Of a stretch of DNA of 36,515 bases, positions 28,001 to 34,200 are shown one piece after another; position 1 is the first letter of the stretch, and every line of letters begins with the position of its first letter. The notes under the pieces are model-generated. The model saw only the letters and a program-made list of their open reading frames with translations. It had not been told where the DNA came from and made no database searches. The stretch is from an uncultured Bacteroidota bacterium (GTDB lineage Bacteria; Bacteroidota; Bacteroidia; Chitinophagales; Chitinophagaceae). The stretch spans positions 1 to 36,515 of the forward strand of contig CAILLK010000005.1 in assembly GCA_903835005.1 (NCBI GenBank), given 5' to 3'. The translations under genes were made by a program, and so were the position numbers.

Positions 28001-28111
28001 GAGGTTACATCTGTTGATATCAGCAAACTGGCAAACGGAATGTATTTTATCAATGTATTCGATAACACTGGATTGCTTTTAAAGACGGCAAAATTTGTGA
28101 AAGCCGAATAA
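19088..28111 (+). CDS. Giant secreted NHL-propeller/Ig-repeat protein with T9SS sorting domain
   Basis: A 3007-aa predicted cell-surface or secreted protein. A signal peptide (about 1-25, ending NIQAQ) is followed by a six-bladed NHL propeller (about 26-373; each blade has GN-hydrophobic-Y..D..N..IRK, with GDGGPATSA linkers). A cadherin-like spacer (about 376-480) and Ig unit 1 (about 487-558) come next, then a second six-bladed NHL propeller (about 560-895), Ig units 2-28 (about 897-2920), and a T9SS type A sorting domain starting near KVYPNPATT. The Ig units resemble Big_2 domains, about 75 aa each, with core GG.WSSS, a VTG turn and one Cys near each end. The array is very poor in charged residues. 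No enzyme motif is visible. A role in adhesion or matrix is inference from architecture only. Very similar in design to the next gene. Confidence 0.88.
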   Translation: MKRSFTRLFLLAVFSLAVSANIQAQIVTLYAGSAAGTGGYTGDGSPLTSYELSNMRGLTWDHAGNMYVCDYSNNRIRKISGTTITTIAGNGTAGFAGDGGPATSATCEINGPMEIVVDQGGTVWFSDMTNNRIRKISPSGVISTIAGNGTAGYAGDGGPATAATCEINQPVGLVIDKKGNLFFADQFNHRVRKITPAGIISTVVGNGTGGYTGDGGSAATCEISYPYYLRFDMWGNLYLEDRENGTIRVVDHSTGIINSVIGTLPAGFTGDGGAADVATYSYLPGSFHFDGAGNLYLADRTNWNIRMVAATNGYITGSSIISSIAGTNVSGFSGDGGPALSATFKALQDALPDTNGNYYISDAGNNVIRRVGIDNQRPSFVNGTFQTLSVCENSVLNSINSLLPVHDTDHSGTLTWNVFSEPSHGTVFANYTTSEFSGGTPYTPSGLSYTPNTNYSGPDTFVVWVNDGHSMDTTEIIVNVKSFYAGLVTPDPATICPGNTVALNSDTTGGSWSSSNSTIATVSGGVVTGVSSGYVAISYTITNSCGSASSMAEVTVGDPVITTYAGTGVTGYTGDGGPATAAKFNNIHGFSVDPVSGLIYIDDDFNSVIREVNPATGFVTTIAGTGTSGYNGDGIATTKQLNDPFEVLADGSGNIYLTDQANNIVRKITPSGNLVTIAGTGVAGSLGDGGAATSAQLHTPAGIAIDAAGNIYIGDLNNYKIRKINTSGIISTFAGTGTSGFSGDGGPATAAQFYNPNYIHFDPSGNLIVVDNGNQRIRKIDKLGIITTIAGNGGIGNTGNGGPATSATLDFPGGVAFDAAGNMYIATDAGEGVRMVNNAGIISQVAGTGAVGYTGDGGAPATATFHSTVDVTFDDSGFLYIADQLNSVVRRISVSNPTVAAITGPSTVCVGSTIPLVETTTGGTWSSSLPAVGTVDPVTGIVTGISPGVTTITYSVIYSCGTMSASWPVTVNAAVAAISPASATICTGSAVTFTDGTSGGTWTMTNANATNVAGVVTGAIIGLDTVKYTLSGCSATAPVTVVASPAAISPANTTVCSGQTVTLTDATGSGVWSASNAHGTVAGGIVTGVSAGIDTISYSLGTCSSKAYVTVNASPSAISPASATICVGSTVSLTDATGSGTWSAQNGDATVVGGLVTGISAGVDNISYSIGSCYSISAITIVTAPAALSPTSASVCVGGTVTFTDATGGGVWSMSSPLFASVSGGVVTGTAMGIDSVLYTIGSCFVKAPVTVNAAPAAITPGTPVSVCVGSTTTLGDGTPGGTWSSSSPVIATVGTDGVVTGINPGVVTISYTSGAGCAATKLVTVLATPALISPATTSVCVGNTVVLSDATGGGVWSETTGNTTVAGGVVTGVTAGTDIISYTIGTCYSTATVTINALPAAISPAGPVTICVGGTATFTDGTPGGTWSSSAAGTATIAGGLVTGISAGTVTISYSNALGCAATEQMTVSVTPAAIMPATSLVCVGNNVTLTDPVGGGVWSSVAPGIASVAGGVVTGVAVGSTTINYSIGTCTASATVTVSTAPVAGTVSGPSNVCVGGNITLTDPAGGGTWSSAEPGIGAVSGAGVVTGVSGGVATISYTVSNGCGSVAATHTVNVVPAGVLPITGLATICAGTFTNMTDATSGGTWSVSNATAAITGGGLLTGITPGTDTITYTVVNVCGTSSTTKSIVVGAFLSAGTITGGSSVCAGSSITLADLAPSGVWGTTNGNATVAGGVVTGVAAGVDTITYTVTSSCGSAVAAHNVTINPIPTGGTVTGPANVCIGNLIPYTDASTGGVWSITNANATISLSGVVSPVSVGADTIVYTVTTACGTASASKVITIGAFLTAGTISGPTMVCTGTPVTLTDAATGGVWSASNGHATISGTGVVTGVTAGIDTIAYTVTGSCGTLSAVQLMTVNLAPAAGSITGAATICLGTPSTYTDASPGGVWSISNAHATIAGAGVVTPVSIGADTVIYTVTNVCGSAAAAKPITIGGTVSAGTITGPLNVCIGSAITLADATTGGVWSASNGHATVGGGTVTGISSGADTISYTVTTACGSAAATAIVTVSPIPSGGTIVGPSSMCMGSFTIYTDASSGGVWSISNANATITGGGLVTALALGMDTITYTVTNGCGTAFTTKPIIIGAALTAGTISGPNAVCTGSNITLTDATGGGVWSSVNGNATIGTTGIVTGVAAGTDSIIYTVTSTCGSVAATYGITVYSVTPTGTITGPSAVCFGSSISESDVVAGGTWSAINGNATVSGTGNVNGITPGLDTIIYTVTGVCGAASAIKPIEIDGTAVAAPITGLSAVCAGSGITLMDATPGGVWSSSNGNAMVTGPGIIEGITTGADTILYLVTNACGTATVFKILTVNPAPVVAAISGPTTQCTGTTITLSDLTTGGVWTSSTPSVATIGLSSGVVTGITAGISTLTYTITNMFGCPGTVTSQDTVTMISGVPAITGVGNVCVGSSVTLSNTDPGGTWTSASPGIATAGLATGVVTGVSAGTVNITYTLATSCGTAFVTASETVNPLPAISAISGTASECVGATATLTDGTSGGVWSSANPSVATVGTSTGIVTGVAAGTTAINYTVTSISGCTALVSVMNTVNVTPLVSSITGITNECIGGTSTLTDATGGGTWSSSNPAVATISGGGLVAGIATGVVTISYGVASGGCTGYAVVSDTVNAIPVPSPITGSTNICIGSTSTLADAGFGGTWSSGTPSVATISSTGVVTGVSTGTDMIYYAITNSCGSVTDSVAISVSATASAGTISGSSVVCQGATITLSDATGGGSWSATNAHATVGTSSGVVSGVSAGIDTIKYTVTNTCGTATATKVISVSSAPYPGSISGYTSLCAGTSISLSESVTGGAWSSSNSSVASVSGGLVSGIATGSATISYSVTNSCGTRSATHAVTVEPAGTCNTMVTNTNNSGEIKVYPNPATTLLQIEAPEAVNITVLSVDGKMVISLKEVTSVDISKLANGMYFINVFDNTGLLLKTAKFVKAE
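20765..21775 (+). other. Second NHL propeller, present only in first giant protein
   Basis: About 337 codons encoding six NHL blades (for example DAAGNIYIGDLNNYKIRKI and DPSGNLIVVDNGNQRIRKI). It sits between Ig unit 1 and Ig unit 2. The second giant protein has those two Ig units directly joined. The size of this block nearly equals the 326-residue length difference between the two proteins. Confidence 0.8.
21776..27850 (+). repeat. 27 tandem Ig-like coding repeats
   Basis: Ig units 2-28 of the first giant protein, averaging 225 bp each. Each unit begins with a pattern like ITG.S.VC.GS.ITLTDAT and has GGVWSSSN, GVVTG, and YTVTN.CG near its end. Units 12-19 alternate between two subtypes (see findings). 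The coding repeats also produce many meaningless antisense ORFs. Confidence 0.85.
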
Positions 28112-28135
28112 ATCAGTTAATCGTAAAAAAGTAAG

Positions 28136-28162
28136 GCCGCCATTTGATTATGGCGGCTTTTT
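28136..28162 (+). terminator. Intrinsic terminator after first giant gene
   Basis: A perfect 8-bp GC-rich stem GCCGCCAT / ATGGCGGC with a TTGATT loop, followed by a run of T residues, 24 bp after the stop codon. It implies that the second giant gene has its own promoter. Confidence 0.88.
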
Positions 28163-28299
28163 TCGTTTAGTACAGCATCAATTTAACCAGGCATTAATAT
28201 ATTTAAAGGGTTATGAAAATAATTGTCCTGAATTCATAAAAAATAGAGAGATTCTTACTATTTTTAGGTTATATAATTTTTGTGAAAATATTTTTAGTT

Positions 28300-31200
28300 A
28301 TGAAACAGTATTTATCTTTTAATACCCGGGCAACCTGTATCCTTTTTTGCCTTGTGTTTCTTGTTGGTTTATCTCAGGCAAGTGCCCAGAATATCAGTAC
28401 GGTTGCAGGCGATGCTACAGGTGGCTATTCAGCCGATGGTATACCCGCAACTTCTTCCGAACTGCATAATCCTACAACGGTAGCAAAAGATGCCGCCGGT
28501 AATATATATATCGCCGACTATAATAACGCAAGGGTACGGAAGGTCAATACATCTGGTATTATCAGCACAATAGCAGGAACCGGTGTAGCGGGATACAACT
28601 TTGATAATGTTCCTGCTACTTCAGCAAAATTGAATCAGCCTAATGGCGTAGCGGTAGATGCTGCGGGAAATATATATATTGCTGAAATGGCTGGCGACCG
28701 TATCCGTAAAATCAACACCTCCGGTATTATTACTACAATTGCCGGAAATGGCACCGGTGGTAATACCGGTGATGGTGGCCCTGCTACCGGAGCGCTGGTA
28801 AACCATCCTTCAAATCTTGTTGTTGACGGGGCCGGAAATATTTACATATCCGACTGGGGAAACAGTGAAATAAGAATGATCAGTTCCACAGGTATTATGA
28901 CTAAACTTGCCGGTACAGGTGTAGGAGGATATTCGGGCGATGGTATTGCAACCGCAATGCAACTGGCTGCACCATACAGCGTTTCGCTTGATGCTCTTGG
29001 CAACCTTTACCTCTCTGATGAAAATAACGATATTCTCAGAAAGATAAACCTTTCTACAGGTATACTGACCACCATAGCCGGTATACACGGAACTCCGGGA
29101 TCAGGTGGTGATGGGGGCGCTGCTACTGCGGCAACTTTTAACCACCCTGATGGTATAGTGGCCAATGCGGGCCAATTATATATTGCTGATTTCGGAAATA
29201 ATAAGATCCGCGTCATCAACCTGTCTACCGGTATTGTAACAACAGCCGTTGGTAATGGTACAGCTGGCTTTGCCGGTGATGGCAGCCCGGCTACTTCTGC
29301 CAGTGTTGAGATAGATGGCCCCGCCGGTGTATTGCTTGACCCGTCCGGTAATCTCTATATCGCCGATTTTACCAATGACCGTATCAGGGAAGTAGGCTAT
29401 AACAATCATGCTCCATTTTTCGACAGCGGCCATGTAAAGAATGTAACGGTTTGTGAAAATGGTTCTTTCAATGTTTCACCCTACCTCTCTATAACAGATT
29501 CAGATGTTGGGCAAACTGAATCCTGGAGCCTTTATACAAATGCTACTGCAGGAACCCTCTATTATGGTGCTACCCCTTTAAGCACAGGTATTACCTTCGC
29601 AACCGGTACATCAGACGGAGGTATTCTTAGCGGGCCTTCGGGTGTAACTTATGTACCTGCCGCAGGGTCAGTAATTCCGGATTCATTTGTTTTCAGGGTT
29701 AATGACGGTATATCTATCGACTCCATAAAAGTTATTGTTTCTATCTCCTCGTTACCCACTGCTTTGCCCATCAGCGGCCCGACCAGCGTGTGCGCAGGTG
29801 CAACAATCACATTAACGGATGCAACTGGCGGTGGTACCTGGCTGAGCAAAAACAACAGTGTTGCTACAGTTACTTCAGGTGGCATTGTTACCGGTATAAC
29901 CGGTGGCTTTAATGATACTGTTGATTACATAGTAAGCAATACCTGCGGAAACGATACCGTATTTACTGTTATTACTGTAAATACAGCGCCCGGGGCTATT
30001 ACTCCATCAACAGGGGTGAGTATGTGTGTAGGTAATTTTTTCGATCTTGCCGATCCGGCAGGCGGCGGTACCTGGAGCGTAAGTAATATTAATGCAACTG
30101 TTTCCGGTACTGGTGTGGTTACCGGGGTCATAGCCGGCCTGGATACGGTCAGCTATACCATTGGTACCTGTGTAGCTACTAAAGTGGTAACTATCAACGG
30201 GCCGGTAGCTGCTCTGCCCCGCGACCCAACAATTTGCCAGGGCGGTACTGTCAGTCTTACAGACGCAAGCGGTGGCGGCTCATGGAGCAGCGCTTCACCT
30301 GGCACTGCTACTGTGAGCATCGGCGGAACAGTTACGGGCATTCTTGCCGGCACAGCTGTTATTTCCTATACAGTTGGCTCATGCAGCTCATTGGACACAA
30401 TTACAGTTATTTCCGGCCCGGCAGCCATTGCTCCCGCCACCGGTACGGTCTGTATAGGTAGTTCTATCACCTATACTGATGCCACCGGCAGCGGTACCTG
30501 GAGCGTCAGCAACGGGCATGCTTCAATGGCAGGTGGTATTGTTACAGGCGTCTCAGCAGGTATCGATACTATAAAATACACTGTAGGCACTTGTTTTGTA
30601 ACCGCTACAGTTACTGTAATTGTCGCTCCTGCAGCTATTAATCCTCTTGGTGGTGTAAGTGTTTGTATCGGTTCAACCACCACTTTAACCGATGCCACAG
30701 GCGGTGGCGCATGGAGCAGCGCTTCACCCGGCACTGCCACAGTTGGCACCGGCGGGGTGGTTACGGGTATTGCAGCAGGATCTGCAGTGATATCCTATTC
30801 AGTCAGCGGTTGTTCTGCTATCAAGACAGTTTCTGTCAACGGCCCGGCTTCCATTTCTCCTTACGATCCTTCAATTTGTTCCGGCGGCGGAACAGTTTCA
30901 TTATCCGATGGCAGTTCCGGTGGTTCCTGGAGCAGTGGTGCGCCTGGTGTAGCTACCGTTTCGGCAGGTGGTTTGGTTACCGGTGTTTCAGCTGGTATAG
31001 CGCCCATTTCTTATACCGTTGCGGGTTGCTCTGCTACCGACACCATTACTGTTCTTGCAGGCCCCGGGCCCATAACTCCTTCCGGCGCTTTAACGCTTTG
31101 CACTGCCACATCTTCCCTGCTTTCAGATGGCACTTCCGGTGGCTCCTGGAGCAGCAGCAACCCTGCCGTTGCAACAGTTTCAGCTGGTGGCCTGGTTACC

Positions 31201-34200
31201 GCGGTTTCTGATGGCGTTGTTAATATATCTTATTCCATTGGCACCTGTTCTGCTGTTAAGTCGGTTACCGTAAATGGCCCTGCTGCCCTATCGCCATACG
31301 ATCCTTCCATCTGTTCAGGCGGAGGAACGATCACATTAATAGATGCCTCATCTGGTGGCTCCTGGAGCAGCGGTGCACCGGGTATTGCTACAATCTCTGC
31401 CGGCGGCCTCGTTACCGGGGTTGCGGCAGGTATTGCTGCAATAACCTATACCTTAGGTTCCTGCTCGGTTTACGACACTGTAAATGTTATTGCAGGCCCT
31501 GCCCCCATTACACCTTCAGGCGCAGTTACAGTTTGTACCGGTGGCACTACCATACTTTCAGATGGTACTTCCGGCGGAAGCTGGAGCAGCAGCGCTGTTG
31601 GTGTAGCCACAGTTGCCGCCGGCGGCCTTGTAACTGGTGTATCGGCAGGTACGGTAACAATAACCTATACTGCCGGTACCTGCTATTCGGTAAAGCAGAT
31701 TACTGTAAACAGCGCACCTACAGCTTTATCGCCTTCCTCGGCAAATATTTGTCTTGGCAATACCATAACCTTTACCGATGGTGTATCCGGCGGTATCTGG
31801 AGCAGCAGTGCTACTTCTGTTGCCACTGTGGCCGGCGGGCTTGTAACATCAGTTGCACCGGGCACCACAACCATTACTTATACCATAGGCACCTGCTCAG
31901 TATCCGCTCCGGTTACCGTCAGCGTTACACCTGGCGCCGGATCAATTACAGGGCCTTCAGCAGTATGTATCGGGTCATCTATTACATTATCTGATGGAAC
32001 ATCTGGCGGCACATGGAGCAGCTCCATTCCGGGCATAGCCACAGTTTCTGGGGCAGGAATTGTGCTGGGTGTGAGTAGCGGCACTGTTACAATAAGCTAT
32101 ACGGTTATCAATCCTTGCGGCAGTGTATCGGCAACGGCTACTGTAAATGTGCAGCCTGCAGGTGTATTACCCATTACCGGCCCGTCCACAGTTTGCGCAG
32201 GTACGTTCATCAACCTTGCCGATATTACCACCGGTGGCACATGGAGTGCCAGCAATGCCACTGCAACAGTAATTGCTACCACAGGCCTGGTTACAGGTAT
32301 CAGCTCCGGAACAGATACTATTACATACACTGTTACCAATGCATGCGGCACTTCATCCGCAACCAAAGTTATAACAGTAGGTGCCTTCCTTACTGCAGCT
32401 ACTATATCAGGTGGCACCAGCGTTTGCGCGGGCGCCCATATAACCTTAACCGATCCAGCTCCGGGTGGCGTTTGGAGTGCCAGTAACGGCAGCGCTTCAG
32501 TAGCCGGCGGCACAGTTACCGGCGTTACCGGTGGGGTAGATACTATCTCCTATACCGTTACAAGTTCCTGCGGTTCGGCTATTGCCACACATGTGGTTAC
32601 CGTCACTGCATTACCCGTGGCTGGCAGTATCACCGGCCCGGCATCCTTGTGTATCGGCACACCGGCTACATACACCGATCCTGCTACCGGAGGCTCATGG
32701 AGCATAAGCAATGCCCATGCTACTATATTAGGCACCGGTGTTGTTACTCCTGTCAGCGCGGGCACCGATACCATTACCTATACCGTTACCAATACATGCG
32801 GCACAGCATCCACAACCAAAATAATAACCATCGGCGCTTCAGCAGGTGCAGGCAGCATTACCGGCGCATCCAGTGTTTGTTCCGGCACACCAATTACCCT
32901 CACCGATGCTGCTCCGGGAGGCAGCTGGAGCGCCAGCAATGGCAATGCAACAGTTAGCGGCACTGGTGTTGTAAATGGCGTTGCTGCTGGTGTAGATACT
33001 ATTTCCTATTCAGTTACCGGCAGTTGCGGCACTGCCATTGCTACCCATACAGTTACCGTCAATTTAATGCCGGCAGCAGGTAGTATTACCGGCCCGGCTT
33101 CATTATGTATGGGTTCTTCAACAGCCTATACCGATGCTTCAACCGGTGGCACATGGAGTATCAGTAACAGTCATGCCTCTATTGATGGTACCGGAAATGT
33201 AACCCCGGTTAGCCCCGGCACTGATACTATTACTTATACAGTATCCAATACCTGCGGCTCAGCATCAACTACTAAAGTCATAACCATAGGCGCATTCCTT
33301 ACCGCAGGCGCTATTGCCGGCCCAACCGCAGTGTGCGTTGGTGGTAGTATTACACTTACTGATGGCGCTCCCGGCGGCACCTGGAGCAGCAGCAATGCTA
33401 CAGCCACAGTAGGCAGTACAGGTATGGTTACCGGTATGTCAGGCGGCGTAGATACTATATCCTACACAGTAAGCAGCAGTTGCGGAACAGCAATTGCCAC
33501 CTATACCGTAGCAATAGGCGCTTCAGCTACAGCAGGCACCATTACCGGCCCCGCAGCAGTTTGTCAGAGCTCTCTTATTACATTATCAGATGCTGTTCCA
33601 GGCGGCTCATGGAGCAGCAGCAATGCCAATGCTACGGCAGCTCCCGGCGGCATAGTTACAGGTATAACTCCTGGTGTAGATACTATCAGCTATACCGTTA
33701 CCGGACCTTGCGGCGTTGGTTCAGCTACCTATGTGGTAACTATCAATTCACTGCCTGTTCCCGGTACCATCTCTGGCCCGGCCGGTGTATGCCAGGGTGC
33801 AACAATTACTTTAACCGATGCAACCCCGGGTGGCGCCTGGAGCGCTGCCAACCCTAACGCTACTGTAGGTTCCGGATCCGGAATTGTTACCGGCGTTGCC
33901 GCTGGCTCAGATATTATCAGCTATTCTATAACCAATGCCTGCGGTACTATCTCTGCCACTGCATCAGTTTTAATTAATGCCTTGCCCGATCCGGGAACCA
34001 TTACCGGCTCCGACAGTGTTTGTGTGGGTGCAGCTATTACACTCAGTGATGCAGTACCCGGTGGCTCATGGAGCGCAGGCAATGGCAATGCTACAGTTTC
34101 CGGCGGACTCGTAACCGGTATTTCCGGCGGTACAGATCCTATATCTTATACACTTACCAATGGTTGTGGCTCAGCATCTGCCATTCAGTTGGTAACCGTT

